From Acinetobacter equi (lineage in GTDB: Bacteria; Pseudomonadota; Gammaproteobacteria; Pseudomonadales; Moraxellaceae), in the NCBI RefSeq assembly GCF_001307195.1, contig NZ_CP012808.1, forward strand, positions 1,798,001 through 1,862,000: 64,000 bases of DNA. The letters run 5' to 3'. The notes under the pieces were generated by a model. That model searched no databases. It saw only the letters and a program-made list of their open reading frames with translations, and was not told the origin of the DNA. A program made the translations under genes and the position numbers. Below, piece after piece: positions 42,815 to 53,076 of this stretch (the first letter of the stretch is position 1; the number at the start of each line of letters is the position of its first letter).

Positions 42815-45019
42815 TTAAACAGGGTGGTGGGTGATTTTCCAAGCACGGTGAATTTTTTGATTACGTTTGAAATCAGGACCAATGGTTTCATTACTGATTT
42901 CTTTAACATCAAACATCGCTTCAATTTCTTCATCCATCTCAAAACCACGGTAGTTATTTGAGAAATACAAAGTACCTTCAGTTGTTAAGCGGTTCATTGC
43001 ACGTTTAAGTAATGAAACATGATCACGTTGTACGTCAAAAGTACCGTAGAACTTTTTAGAGTTAGAGAATGTTGGTGGATCAATAAAGATTAAGTCATAT
43101 TGTTCATGACCTTCTTTCAACCATTCAAAGCAATCACTCGCAAAGAATTGATGCTGTTCATCGGCATGATCTACAGTTAAACCATTGAGCACAAAGTTTT
43201 CTTTTGACCAGTTTAAGTAGGTATTTGATAAATCGACACTTGTTGTACTTGCTGCACCACCTAAAGCTGCATGTAAGCTCGCTGTAGAGGTATAACTATA
43301 TAGATTAAGGAAATGCTTACCTTTTGCTTCTGCTGCAATGCGTAGACGCATTTGGCGGTGATCTAGGAATAGACCTGTATCTAAATAGTCAGTTAAGTTA
43401 ACTAAAATTTTAGCTTTGCCTTCTTGAACGATAAAACGTTTAGATGCAGTACTTTGTTTTGCGTACTGTGTTTTACCTTCTTGACGAGCACGTGTTTTAA
43501 TAAAAATTGCATCACGTCCTAAACCTGTTACAGCACGAATACTTGCAAGTGCTAAATTAAAGCGTTTTTTTGCTTTTTCAGGATCAATCGTTTTAGGTGG
43601 TGCATATTCTTGAACATGTAAACGATCACCATACAAATCTACTGCAACATTGAAGTCGGGTAAATCTGCATCGTATAAACGTAAACAATAAACACCATCT
43701 TTTACAGCCCACTTTTTCAATGTTTGCATATTTTTTTGCAGACGATTGGTAAAGTCTTCAGCACCTTCAATTGCTTCGAACTGCTGTGGTTGCCAATTTT
43801 CTAAGAATGGGCGAACAACAGAGGCAGGTTTTATTTTACCAACACGTGTATAGATTGGTAATTTACCATTCATTAAACGTAAGGTTTGTGTTTCATTGAA
43901 TGCAAGGACATCAGCTTGTTCAATTTGAGCAGCAATAACCGCAGCAGTTTGATTTGGGAAATGCTTTTGCAATAAAGCTGATAAACCTAAGTAAAAAGCA
44001 CGATTTGATGCTTTATCACCTAAACGTTCACCATATGGAGGGTTTGTTACGATAAATGATTTTTTGCCTTCAGCTTGGAAGTTTGGCCAATCTGCTAAAG
44101 TACGTTCTTCAATTTGAATTTGGTCAAGTATAGATTCAAAACCAGCGGCAATAATATTTTGCTTAGTGGCTTTAATTGCTTCCCAATCTGCATCAAAAGC
44201 ATAAAATTTAGGAAGTGGTTGAGTAAGTGCTGTTTGATGTCGCTCTGCTGCTTCAGCTTTAATATTCATCCATAATTCATTGTCATGACCATTCCAACCA
44301 TTAAAACCGAAACGTCGTACGAGACCTGGTGCACGATCCGTTAAAATCATTAAAGATTCGATAATAAACGTACCAGAACCACACATTGGATCTAAAATAA
44401 TATCTGGCTGAATATCATTGATTTTAGCTTTTTGTAAAATTGCAGCAGCTAAGTTTTCTTTAATCGGTGCATCTGTCATAAAGCGACGGTAGCCACGTTT
44501 ATGTAATGAATCACCTGATAAATCCAAGCAATAAGTATGTTCTTTTTTACCAGCAAGAATGAACATGGTAATTTCAGGTTGTTTGGTATCAATACTTGGA
44601 CGCTTACCAACAGCTTCCATGAATGAGTCAACAACACCATCCTTAGCACGAAGCGTCGCGAATTGTGTATTTACTTTAATATCACGTTCTACGTGTAAAC
44701 GAATTGCAAAAGTACTTTGTGGTGCAAATATAAGTGACCAATCAAAGCTAATTGCACCTTCATAAAGCTCTTCAGCGACATCACGAGCATCATGAGAAAA
44801 CTCAATTTCATGAACATGAATTGGCATGAGTACACGAGAAGCCAAACGTGACCACATACAGATGCGGTACGCATCTTCGAGTTGACCTTTGAAAACCAAA
44901 CGACCAGGCAAAACTTCAATGTCTTGGATGCCTAAACCTTGTAATTCTTCTTGAAGTAGGGTTTCAAGTCCAACTGCACAGGTTACCCAATACGTAGAAA
45001 GACGTGGTTTTGATGTCAT
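42815..45019 (-). CDS. rlmL: bifunctional 23S rRNA methyltransferase RlmKL
   Basis: A 734-residue fused enzyme that makes m2G2445 (RlmL part) and m7G2069 (RlmK part) in 23S rRNA. The order is THUMP domain (about 45-155), first methyltransferase with DPMCGSGTFIIES and NPPYGERLG (about 324), then a second methyltransferase with RFIVQEGKAKILVNL, LNLYSYTSTASLHA and DPPTFSNSKKF (about 645). The open frame reaches 45046, but MTSKPRLSTYWVTC at 45019 matches the family start. It is monocistronic and convergent with clpB. Confidence 0.95.
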   Translation of the reverse strand: MTSKPRLSTYWVTCAVGLETLLQEELQGLGIQDIEVLPGRLVFKGQLEDAYRICMWSRLASRVLMPIHVHEIEFSHDARDVAEELYEGAISFDWSLIFAPQSTFAIRLHVERDIKVNTQFATLRAKDGVVDSFMEAVGKRPSIDTKQPEITMFILAGKKEHTYCLDLSGDSLHKRGYRRFMTDAPIKENLAAAILQKAKINDIQPDIILDPMCGSGTFIIESLMILTDRAPGLVRRFGFNGWNGHDNELWMNIKAEAAERHQTALTQPLPKFYAFDADWEAIKATKQNIIAAGFESILDQIQIEERTLADWPNFQAEGKKSFIVTNPPYGERLGDKASNRAFYLGLSALLQKHFPNQTAAVIAAQIEQADVLAFNETQTLRLMNGKLPIYTRVGKIKPASVVRPFLENWQPQQFEAIEGAEDFTNRLQKNMQTLKKWAVKDGVYCLRLYDADLPDFNVAVDLYGDRLHVQEYAPPKTIDPEKAKKRFNLALASIRAVTGLGRDAIFIKTRARQEGKTQYAKQSTASKRFIVQEGKAKILVNLTDYLDTGLFLDHRQMRLRIAAEAKGKHFLNLYSYTSTASLHAALGGAASTTSVDLSNTYLNWSKENFVLNGLTVDHADEQHQFFASDCFEWLKEGHEQYDLIFIDPPTFSNSKKFYGTFDVQRDHVSLLKRAMNRLTTEGTLYFSNNYRGFEMDEEIEAMFDVKEISNETIGPDFKRNQKIHRAWKITHHPV

Positions 45020-45448
45020 GTAGATTTTCCAAAAGCGATAATGCAATCGGGTATTTTAACGTATTTTGAGTGATTTGGGCGTAAGAAGTTTTATACAGAT
45101 GCATTAAGTTGCAAATTGATTTGTCTTTTAAATCCTATAAATGGATAAATTGGCAAATATCAATATAAATAACTTTAAAATCAAGAGAAAAATTGTCTGT
45201 ATAAAAAGAGTGGTATGTAATTTGCTTAATAAAATATGCCTTCAAATAAAAAATTAAGATAGATGACAGATCTTGGCGATGTGAAAACCACGAATAAAGA
45301 TAGAAATAAAATGGCAAATAAAAATGTATCTGATTAAGAAGAATAAATGGATACATGGAAAAGAATTAGGCTTTGAATTATGGGGGATTCAAAGCCTAAC
45401 TTTTTCATCATTTTACGCAGGGTAGTTCACAGTTGAACTGCCTTTTTT
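45020..45448. other. intergenic region between rlmKL and dacC
   Basis: About 430 AT-rich bases. A perfect hairpin GGCTTTGAAT (45369-45378) with ATTCAAAGCC (45387-45396) and a second stem GGTAGTTCA/TTGAACTGCC (about 45420-45441) are likely dacC terminators. The rlmKL promoter should be near 45,030-45,100. A minus-strand frame at 45135-45356 is not credible. Confidence 0.55.
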
Positions 45449-46759
45449 TTAAGAATGGATAGGATAAGTCTTTGCTGTAGGTTGAGTAGTTGCACCAAAC
45501 GAAAATAAGTTTGAAAACCACATAATAATACGTTCAAAAAAGCTAGCTTCAGCAATATTGACATTTTGCTCAATAGGAATTGCTTTGAGCAATTGATTGT
45601 TTTGGTAAACATTAACAGTAACAAGATTCATCATTTGAGCGAGTGGAGCTACAAGTTCTTTTTGATTAAATTGGATATCAATATTTGTTTGAGTATTTTT
45701 GAGAGGCTCTATGGTGGCGATTTGATGATTAAGATTCGTCATAATACGCTGTGATGCCACATTGTAGTCGAGTAAATTAATTGGTGTAGATGTCCCATAA
45801 AGAGAAGTAGTTACAATTTTAGGTTGATTACTTTCTACTTTAAACATTTTTAATGTTGATTGAATTACTGGAAGTTCAGCAATAATTTGATGATTTTTAA
45901 TTACAACTTCATCACGTGTGTATACATATGCTAAATCTAGGAGTTTATGCGCGACCTCTGCACGTTTTTGAGCATTTTTAGAACCCATAACTACTACAAT
46001 TAAACGGCGTTCAGGAAGTTCTGCATTACCTGTCGGACGATGTGCTGTAAGTGCTAAGTTATAACCAGCTGCTTTGGTAAATCCAGTTTTTAAACCATCA
46101 ACACTAGGATCAAATTTTAATGCTAAATTTGTCGCTCTATGAAAGCGTTGATTATAGCTAAAACTTGGCATAACAGAATAATGTAAATATTCAGGTGTTT
46201 CTATAGTGACAGCTTGACCAAGCAAAGCCATATCGTGTGCTGAAGAGAAATGGTCATCCATTGTGACACCCGCTGGATTAGAAAAATGTGAATTTTTCAT
46301 TCCAAGCGCTTTTGCTTCTTGATTCATTCTTTTTAAAAATGCTGGAACACTACCTGAAATACGCTCTGCTAATGTAACAGCTGCATCATTTGCAGACATA
46401 ACAATTAAGCCTGCGAGCAGCTGGTCTACTGAAATTTTTTCTCCAGGTTTTAGATACATTTGAGATTCATCCCATTGCACTGTATTAACCACAGGAGTTG
46501 CAGTGATAATTTCATCCTTAGATAAACGACCCGCTTCAATTTCTTTTAAAGCGATATACGCGACCATCATTTTCGTCATTGATGCAGGAGCACGTTGAAC
46601 ATGACTATTATGTTCAGCAATGATCTGACCAGACTGCGGATCTAGAATAGTCCAAGCTTCAGCTTCAACGGATTCAGGGACGATATTAAATAGGGCAGCA
46701 TGGCTAAGATGACTTAGAAATAAACAGAATGCTGCAATAACGTAGATGAAGGCTTTCAA
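45449..46759 (-). CDS. dacC: D-alanyl-D-alanine carboxypeptidase (PBP5/6-type, DacC)
   Basis: A 436-residue low-molecular-weight penicillin-binding protein that trims the terminal D-Ala from peptidoglycan stem peptides in the periplasm. The signal peptide is residues 1-21. The catalytic motifs are Ser60-Met-Thr-Lys63, Ser122-Ala-Asn124 and Lys224-Thr-Gly226. A C-terminal beta domain follows (about 290-390), and the end ERIIMWFSNLFSF is the amphipathic membrane anchor typical of PBP5/6. It is monocistronic and divergent from the M61 peptidase gene. Beta-lactams acylate the active serine. Confidence 0.94.
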   Translation of the reverse strand: MKAFIYVIAAFCLFLSHLSHAALFNIVPESVEAEAWTILDPQSGQIIAEHNSHVQRAPASMTKMMVAYIALKEIEAGRLSKDEIITATPVVNTVQWDESQMYLKPGEKISVDQLLAGLIVMSANDAAVTLAERISGSVPAFLKRMNQEAKALGMKNSHFSNPAGVTMDDHFSSAHDMALLGQAVTIETPEYLHYSVMPSFSYNQRFHRATNLALKFDPSVDGLKTGFTKAAGYNLALTAHRPTGNAELPERRLIVVVMGSKNAQKRAEVAHKLLDLAYVYTRDEVVIKNHQIIAELPVIQSTLKMFKVESNQPKIVTTSLYGTSTPINLLDYNVASQRIMTNLNHQIATIEPLKNTQTNIDIQFNQKELVAPLAQMMNLVTVNVYQNNQLLKAIPIEQNVNIAEASFFERIIMWFSNLFSFGATTQPTAKTYPIHS

Positions 46760-46939
46760 AGGGGTTCCTTGGTGTTGTCAAGTCATGACAATGTAATGCG
46801 ATAATGCTGCGAATCGTATGCCTTTTTTTATTTAATGACTAGTCAAAGTTGATGACTTTTAAAGCAGTTCGGCAAAGCAAGTAAAAAAAATGATAAGCTA
46901 TCTCTTAAGTTCTATTTTTATATTTTTGTATTGCCTATT

Positions 46940-48643
46940 ATGTTGCATTATCAAATCGAATTCGACGATTATCGTCAGCATCTTATTCACGTGACTTTAC
47001 GCTTTTTAGCAGATCCAACACAGGTACTTTCATTGCCGACTTGGATTCCTGGAAGTTATTTAATTCGTGAATTTTCTAAGCATATCGAAAGTGTAAAAGC
47101 ATATGATGAAGCTGGTCGTGTTTTAAAGATTCATAAATTTGAAAAGAATAAATGGCGCTTATTCAATACAGATCATGAACTGATTACGGTTGAATATGAC
47201 GTTTATGCGTATGATCTTTCAGTTCGTGGTGCATACGTAGATCAAAATCGTTTATATGTAAATCCTGCATGTGCGTGTTTAGGTTTAGAAGGTCAAGAAT
47301 CTAAAGCAATTGAAGTTGAAGTTTTCTTACCTGATGAATTAAAGCACTTCCAAATTGCGACAGGACTTAAAACGAAAAGTTTGGTGAAAGGTCGTTATAC
47401 GTTATATGCAGATAATTATGCTGAATTAATTGATGCACCATTTGAGTTAGCTGAACAGACACGCTTTAGTTTTGAAGCAAATGGTATTGCACATGAGTTT
47501 GTTGTATCTGGTCAGCATGCGATGAATGAACAGCGTATGAAACAAGATATTGAAAGAATCTGTGCAACAGAAATTTCAATGTTTGGTTCAGCACCATTTA
47601 ATGACTATACCTTTATGACAATGGCAACTGGTAATAGTTATGGTGGTTTGGAACATCCAAATAGTACAAGTTTAATTACACCACGTAGTGATTTGCCAAA
47701 AGCTAATGAACCTGAAGAACCTTCTGAAGATTATCAACGCTTTTTAGGTTTATGTAGTCATGAATATTTTCATTCATGGTTAGTGAAATTTATTCGTCCA
47801 GAAAACTTTGTGAATTATGATTTAAATAAAGAAGGCTATACGTCTTTACTTTGGATTTTTGAAGGATTCACATCTTATTATGATGATTTAATTTTGTTAA
47901 GAAGTGGTGTGATTGATCAAGCTTCTTATTTGAAATTATTAAAAGCACAAATTGATCGCTATTTACAAAATCCAGGTCGTTTCGTTCAAACTGTTGCCGA
48001 ATCAAGTTTTGATGCTTGGGTAAAGTTTTATCGTCAAGATGAAAACTCAAATAATGCTGGTACAAGCTATTACAACAAAGGCTGTTTAGTGGCTTTATGT
48101 TTAGATTTAGGCTTACGTTTACGTGGTTCTAGCTTAGATGAATTAATGCGTAAATTGTATGAAAATGCACAGAAAGGTATTCAAGTACATGAGCGTACAA
48201 TTTATGAATTATGCCAAGAGTTAACAGGTGATAATTGGATTGAGCAAGTTAATCATTTGATTAATACAACAGATGAATTGCCACTTGATCAATTACTACC
48301 AGAATTTGGTATTCAGTATCAAATTAAGGATGAAAAATCACTTCCTTTTGGTTTAAAAGTTATTGAAAAACCAGAAGGTGTTTTAGTACAACAAGCACGC
48401 CGTGATGGTTCAGCAACACTTGCAGGTTTGTCTGCGAATGATGTGATTATTGCAATTGATGGCGTTAAGGCAACAAGCAAATTATTAGAGACATATGCAC
48501 AAACTGAAGGCACGTATACAATTTTTGCTTTCCGTCGTGATGAATTAATGCAGTTTGAAGTGAATGCTGGAAAAGTTGGCTTAGCTTCAGTGGTATTAAA
48601 TGTTGAAGATCAAGCGAAAGCTGAGCGTTGGCTAAATGCATAA
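46940..48643 (+). CDS. M61-family metallopeptidase with PDZ domain
   Basis: A 567-residue glycyl-aminopeptidase-like enzyme. The gluzincin motif is His274-Glu275-x-x-His278 (SHEYFHSW) with the downstream Glu in LLWIFEGFTSYYDDL. An N-terminal beta domain (about 1-165, LHYQIEFDDYRQHL) and a C-terminal PDZ domain (about 470-560, GSATLAGLSANDVIIAIDGVKA) complete the M61 layout. No signal peptide is visible, so it is probably cytoplasmic. The ATG at 46940 is chosen over a TTG at 46931. A terminator follows. Confidence 0.9.
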   Translation: MLHYQIEFDDYRQHLIHVTLRFLADPTQVLSLPTWIPGSYLIREFSKHIESVKAYDEAGRVLKIHKFEKNKWRLFNTDHELITVEYDVYAYDLSVRGAYVDQNRLYVNPACACLGLEGQESKAIEVEVFLPDELKHFQIATGLKTKSLVKGRYTLYADNYAELIDAPFELAEQTRFSFEANGIAHEFVVSGQHAMNEQRMKQDIERICATEISMFGSAPFNDYTFMTMATGNSYGGLEHPNSTSLITPRSDLPKANEPEEPSEDYQRFLGLCSHEYFHSWLVKFIRPENFVNYDLNKEGYTSLLWIFEGFTSYYDDLILLRSGVIDQASYLKLLKAQIDRYLQNPGRFVQTVAESSFDAWVKFYRQDENSNNAGTSYYNKGCLVALCLDLGLRLRGSSLDELMRKLYENAQKGIQVHERTIYELCQELTGDNWIEQVNHLINTTDELPLDQLLPEFGIQYQIKDEKSLPFGLKVIEKPEGVLVQQARRDGSATLAGLSANDVIIAIDGVKATSKLLETYAQTEGTYTIFAFRRDELMQFEVNAGKVGLASVVLNVEDQAKAERWLNA

Positions 48644-48654
48644 ATAATATTTTA

Positions 48655-48687
48655 GATGCCTTTCATTGAGATGGAAGGCATCTTTTT
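48655..48687 (+). terminator. terminator after M61 gene
   Basis: GATGCCTT (48655-48662) pairs with AAGGCATC (48675-48682), followed by TTTTT. Confidence 0.85.
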
Positions 48688-48703
48688 AATCAAAAATAAA
48701 AAA

Positions 48704-49051
48704 TTAATTTTCTGAAATTAATTGAATAGATACATCATATTTATTAAATTCTTTAAGTATCTCTAAAATCAATTGCTGAGTTTTTTCTTCTTGTAAATTA
48801 AGTATAACTTCTTGATTTAATATGCCATTAAAGGCTTCGATATTTAAAATTTCCCAGCAATTTTCCGTATTTGTTGCTTGAATAACTAAACGTCGAATTT
48901 GGATTTCTTGATCGGCTTGTCGTGGAATAACATGAGTAATGGCGAGAATATGAGTTAAATCATCTTTAGTGCTGACAAATGTAATGACCCAGTTTCCGAC
49001 TTTACTCAGTTGTGTTGGCTGGTCGAATGGTTCAAATTTTAAGTAAAGCAT
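48704..49051 (-). CDS. hypothetical protein
   Basis: A 115-residue protein without signal peptide or membrane segment. It is mixed alpha/beta with several Gln, Glu and Ile: LYLKFEPFDQPTQLSKVGNW at the start and ILNLQEEKTQQLILEILKEFNKYDVSIQLI near the end. No family is recognised. Its stop lies about 20 bases from the terminator of the convergent M61 gene. About 270 AT-rich bases separate it from the exonuclease gene, with no other feature seen there. Confidence 0.7.
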   Translation of the reverse strand: MLYLKFEPFDQPTQLSKVGNWVITFVSTKDDLTHILAITHVIPRQADQEIQIRRLVIQATNTENCWEILNIEAFNGILNQEVILNLQEEKTQQLILEILKEFNKYDVSIQLISEN

Positions 49052-49323
49052 GATCTGGACATAGATAATAAAAAGACATTTATTTATATACGTAAATAGA
49101 GAATAAAGAAAATGAGCTAAAGTCGGATAAAATTGGTAAATATTTCTGTAAATATTAAACCTTTATAAATAAATTATAAAAATCAATATTATGTAATTAT
49201 TTTAAATGTCAATAATAAAAAAATGATCTAAAAAATGACTAAATTAAACGTTTATTTATATAAAAGATTTCTTTCACTTATTTTTCTAGTATGAAAATAA
49301 GTGAAAGAAATTATGAGAGTAGA

Positions 49324-50022
49324 CTATAACGTTGAAATAGCAGTATTTTCTAATGCTTTACGTAAATATGGGTCAAGCTCATCTTGGCGTAGTAACCATT
49401 GAACATAATCTTGTGGTAAATCTACAATTAATGTTCCTTTGTGTTTTCCAAAATTTACAGTACGTGGAATACGTGCATCTTCTGATGCTTCATATAATGC
49501 TTCAATATTATTAATTTTTAAGTGATGCACGATATGCATCAAAATATTTGCCGTTAAAATAATGTCCATATCTGCACGGTGTGCTTTACGAATCATTTCA
49601 CGTGCTTTTTCACTTCCTTTACTGATCATATAAATTAAAGCAGAAATATTATGTGCTTCAGCATCAGGCCAAACTTTACGAGCTAGGGCAAGGGTACAAA
49701 TCGCTTTAATTGAAGATGTATCTACACCACATTTTTGAATAGCACGAATATCGTAATCAATGTTATGACCAATAATATATTGTGTTTCTGCTGGGAGTTT
49801 AAATGTTGTGTAATGAGGCTGGTCTGCTAAGTCTGTTTCTAGAATATGATGAACAGCCATTGCAGCATAAGAAATAGGCTCATCTGCTTGATACAACTGA
49901 TCAAAAAGTTGAGATTTATCTAATGTAATTTTAGCGTCATTAATTTCAATAGGGGCGTAAGCAATTTCGATAGGTTGACCATTTAATGTATGGGTTTCTG
50001 TATCTAAAATGATTGCGTGCAT
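49324..50022 (-). CDS. DEDDh 3'-5' exonuclease, ExoX-like
   Basis: A 232-residue exonuclease of the DnaQ superfamily. Exo I is Asp7-x-Glu9 (ILDTETHT), exo II lies in GHNIDYDIRAI, and exo III is the HRADMD motif, giving the DEDDh set. The C-terminal part (NFGKHKGTLIVDLPQDYVQWLLRQ, about 193-216) is the extra domain seen in E. coli exodeoxyribonuclease X, which acts in mismatch and other repair pathways. Start at the ATG at 50022. No operon partner is evident. Confidence 0.85.
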   Translation of the reverse strand: MHAIILDTETHTLNGQPIEIAYAPIEINDAKITLDKSQLFDQLYQADEPISYAAMAVHHILETDLADQPHYTTFKLPAETQYIIGHNIDYDIRAIQKCGVDTSSIKAICTLALARKVWPDAEAHNISALIYMISKGSEKAREMIRKAHRADMDIILTANILMHIVHHLKINNIEALYEASEDARIPRTVNFGKHKGTLIVDLPQDYVQWLLRQDELDPYLRKALENTAISTL

Positions 50023-50268
50023 AACCTATGCCAATAAGCGAAAGAAATTTAATTTACCATTATCAAATCTATAGAACAAATATTTTCAGAAATAAGTATT
50101 TTATATTGATTTTTTTAGACCATTTAGATGAAATTAGAAAAAATGAATCATTATATTATCCTATGGTATTTAAAATTAAAATAAATATTAAAAATGAGAA
50201 TGTTAGAAACCATATTGAATCACAGCAGACGTTTTGAATAAAGGTCTGCTGTTATTTATAATCATATT

Positions 50269-50727
50269 TCAGCGTAGTTTTGGTTGGCTAAATTGAATAG
50301 GTATACTTACATTGTCTTCTGGAAAAATTTTTAGTAACTGATTATATGCATTTAATGTTTGAGAAAAGTTCTTGAATTTTATGTGAACTATTTTCATATG
50401 ATCATAATATTCGATAGAATCAGATAAAGAAAGAATATGCGATGCTTGTGTTTTAAATTTATTTTGAGAAACCTCAGTAATAATAACAACTGTCTCACCG
50501 ATGCCAACAGCGCCTTGATCATTAATTAAATAAATTTGATCAGGTATGTTTGAGGGAATTATGTCATAAATTTCTTGATTCAATTTGATTTTTGAACTTT
50601 TAAGTTGTGCATGTTCCTTTTTAGTTAATAGTTGTCCTATAGATAGTTGTGTTTGTGCATAGCTATATGCAGGCATTAAAAAAAGAATCGATATTAAATT
50701 GATTTTAGCTAAATTTATAATTTTCAT
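50269..50727 (-). CDS. small exported protein downstream of the S8 protease
   Basis: A 152-residue protein with a signal peptide (KIINLAKINLISILFLMPAYSYA) and a mature beta/alpha pattern: TQLSIGQLLTKKEHAQLKSSKIKLNQEIYDIIPSNIPDQIYLIND, then IVHIKFKNFSQTLNAYNQLLKIFP. It lies only 10 bases after the subtilase gene on the same strand, so the two are almost surely co-transcribed. Secreted proteases often come with an inhibitor or chaperone of this size. That role is suggested only by context; no inhibitor family is recognised. Confidence 0.7.
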   Translation of the reverse strand: MKIINLAKINLISILFLMPAYSYAQTQLSIGQLLTKKEHAQLKSSKIKLNQEIYDIIPSNIPDQIYLINDQGAVGIGETVVIITEVSQNKFKTQASHILSLSDSIEYYDHMKIVHIKFKNFSQTLNAYNQLLKIFPEDNVSIPIQFSQPKLR

Positions 50728-50737
50728 ATCCATTTCC

Positions 50738-52711
50738 TTAAGATGATGTTTTTGGAATCACTCGATATTCGACTTTAAGTGGATCTTGTGCACTAACCTC
50801 TGATGTACAAGTACCTTTATCACCACTTATAGCAAAAATCTCCCATTGCCCATTTGCTTTTTCATCGTGGAATGCATAGCTACCCAAACTATAATTCTGA
50901 ACTTTTGATATGCCTGATTTATAATAAATATTGTAGGGGATAGAGAGCGTTGAAATAATACCAGATGGTGATTTCACAAATATTCCTACACTTCCAGCAC
51001 AAATTGGCCCCGATAACCTTAACTGAAATTGATCAATTGTATTTCCTTGATTCATTGAAATAATACCTAAGCGGGTGACTTGACCATAATTCAAATGATG
51101 TATGTTAGGAAAAGCATTTGAAAATTGTGGAATTTGTAATCTAGATGGCAAAGTGCCAGCTTTATATGTTTTTGCGAGTTCTACAGCAGCAGTAGCATCA
51201 ACTAAACCAAAGCCATACCAGTTAGAATATTGAGAGCCAGCATTATTTGTTTGCCAACCAAATTCTAAAGATACTTGAGTAGCACCATCTTTGATGTCAT
51301 TTTTAGTACCCGTTGAATTTAAAAGTAGCCCTGTTTTTAAGTCGACTAAGCGATTTGCCTGACTTCTTGAAACATAATTAAGATCAATTTTGCGTGAGGT
51401 TCTTTTTAATATTTCACGAACATCGCGCCAAGTTAAATTAGGATTTACTTGTAAGATTAATGCCGTGACTGCGCTTACTGAAGGGGTTGCAGCAGATGTA
51501 CCATTCATTTGTGAGTAATCACATTTGGCATTATTGAGTATTCTATTAAGTTTAGATAATCCTCGAGAAAAGAGATTATCAGTTGAATCACTGCGACTAT
51601 AGCCATATACACAACCTTGTAAATCTGTTGAAAATATTGATGGACCTTGAGTCTTATGGTTCTGTAAAAGGAAGTGTCGGAGTCTAGCTACACCCTCACC
51701 ATATTCACCACCTAAACCTGATTCACCTGCTAAGCCTGTCACCCAATTCACAGCCCCTGCATTTGAATAACTTGCTTTTATTCCTTTCGTATTTGCAGCT
51801 GCAATAATTATTGTTGTTGGTTCTAGTGTTTGAATTTCATGAGCAGGATTTTCACAACTTAATATATTTTGAAACTGCGGAAGACAATCGCGGATAGCAG
51901 ATGTAGATTGAGTGTCAGCAATGAACTCATTACCTGCTGCTTTTAAAAGGATAGCTCCTTTATTTTGTCGCAGATATTGTAAGTTCCTTAGAACTAATAA
52001 CTCTATGTTTCTATCATTATAAGAAGGAGGAGTTATTGGATTTCGACCAAAAGAAGCATTGAAAATATCAACATTTTGAGAAAATGGAGCCCCTCCATAA
52101 GCAGCGATAGTGTCTTTTAATGTATTTGTTGAAATATAATTGGCACCCCCTAAATTGGCCCTAGATGCTATCCCCATTATTCCTTTTCCATTTTGAGCAG
52201 CAGCAATAATTCCAGCAACATTAGTTCCATGAGCATCATTTTTATTTTCATCTAGTAATGGTGGTGTTGGATCATTGCTTCGATTTTGGAAATTATAAGT
52301 CATATCAAGCTTAATATTTGAGCTTAAATCTTCATGCTTAATATCAATACCGTCATCTAAAATAATAATATTAATTCCTTGTCCTTTAATTCCTTGTCTG
52401 TGCAGATTTTCTACATTTAAATCGTAATTTTGAGGATCTGCATCATTCTTCCAAATACTTTTAAATTTTTTAAAGAAGCTTTCTTGATAATTTAGAGCCC
52501 ATTGGAAAGTATAAAGAGGCTCTGTTCGACCTGTTTTACAAGCATATGCTCCAGTTTCGATACAGTTTATATTAGTGACTTCTCTATTCGAATTGTTAGA
52601 TGATTGACTTGCATTTGTAACGGGATTGTTTTTTGCCTGATCTTGTGATGAACCGCCACATGCAGATAACATAATACTTGCAATTGTATAAGTGAGTAAT
52701 TTTATTTTCAT
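50738..52711 (-). CDS. S8 (subtilisin/kexin-like) lipoprotein protease with P domain
   Basis: A 657-residue serine protease. The lipobox LSAC gives lipidated Cys18. The triad is Asp119 (IIILDDGID), His161 (DAHGTNVAGI) and Ser405 (NGTSAATPS), with oxyanion Asn260 (AAGNEF). The DDGIDIKHEDL motif is of the kexin/proprotein convertase type. The last 130 residues (from about 525, RLGIISMNQGNTIDQFQLRLSGPICAGSVGIFVKSPSG) read as a P/Homo-B domain, common in convertases. It is probably anchored in the outer membrane or released. It has a long AT-rich upstream region. Low GC and a lipoprotein neighbour suggest an accessory surface locus. Confidence 0.88.
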   Translation of the reverse strand: MKIKLLTYTIASIMLSACGGSSQDQAKNNPVTNASQSSNNSNREVTNINCIETGAYACKTGRTEPLYTFQWALNYQESFFKKFKSIWKNDADPQNYDLNVENLHRQGIKGQGINIIILDDGIDIKHEDLSSNIKLDMTYNFQNRSNDPTPPLLDENKNDAHGTNVAGIIAAAQNGKGIMGIASRANLGGANYISTNTLKDTIAAYGGAPFSQNVDIFNASFGRNPITPPSYNDRNIELLVLRNLQYLRQNKGAILLKAAGNEFIADTQSTSAIRDCLPQFQNILSCENPAHEIQTLEPTTIIIAAANTKGIKASYSNAGAVNWVTGLAGESGLGGEYGEGVARLRHFLLQNHKTQGPSIFSTDLQGCVYGYSRSDSTDNLFSRGLSKLNRILNNAKCDYSQMNGTSAATPSVSAVTALILQVNPNLTWRDVREILKRTSRKIDLNYVSRSQANRLVDLKTGLLLNSTGTKNDIKDGATQVSLEFGWQTNNAGSQYSNWYGFGLVDATAAVELAKTYKAGTLPSRLQIPQFSNAFPNIHHLNYGQVTRLGIISMNQGNTIDQFQLRLSGPICAGSVGIFVKSPSGIISTLSIPYNIYYKSGISKVQNYSLGSYAFHDEKANGQWEIFAISGDKGTCTSEVSAQDPLKVEYRVIPKTSS

Positions 52712-53076
52712 AATAATATCCTTGTAAAAATAATTACAATTTTTATTAAAAATATTATTGTTTTTATTTTTATTTAATTCATTGGTAATTATTTATTGTT
52801 ATTTGGTGGGTTTTGTTAAATAGGGGAAGTTGATAAAGTATTTTTGAAGTTTTAAATAAATAATTTTTTATTAAGGTGTTTTATGTAAGTGTATGATTGT
52901 ATATTTGTTTAATTTTTTTTCAAAAATACTTTTATTGAATTATAGAGTTTTAAAAAAAAATAAAATTGTGATGATTTTTACATTATCCTTTTTTTTGAAA
53001 ACAAATATAAAACTATTTTTTTAAATAAACTATTTAGTATTTATTTCTCTCATTAATAAATAGTAGAGGTGCTATT
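52712..53076. other. very AT-rich divergent intergenic region
   Basis: About 365 bases with long A and T runs between the divergent protease and lipoprotein-hydrolase genes. No ORF or clear consensus promoter is visible. Such curved AT-rich DNA is typical of H-NS-type silencing targets, which is inference. Confidence 0.45.

Noticed and set aside
45135..45356. 73-residue minus-strand frame between rlmKL and dacC
   Set aside because: Composition (Tyr, Phe, Ile rich) reflects translated AT-rich DNA; no ribosome site or family pattern.
50028..50237. 69-residue plus-strand frame beside the exonuclease gene
   Set aside because: No ribosome site and AT-rich random-looking translation.
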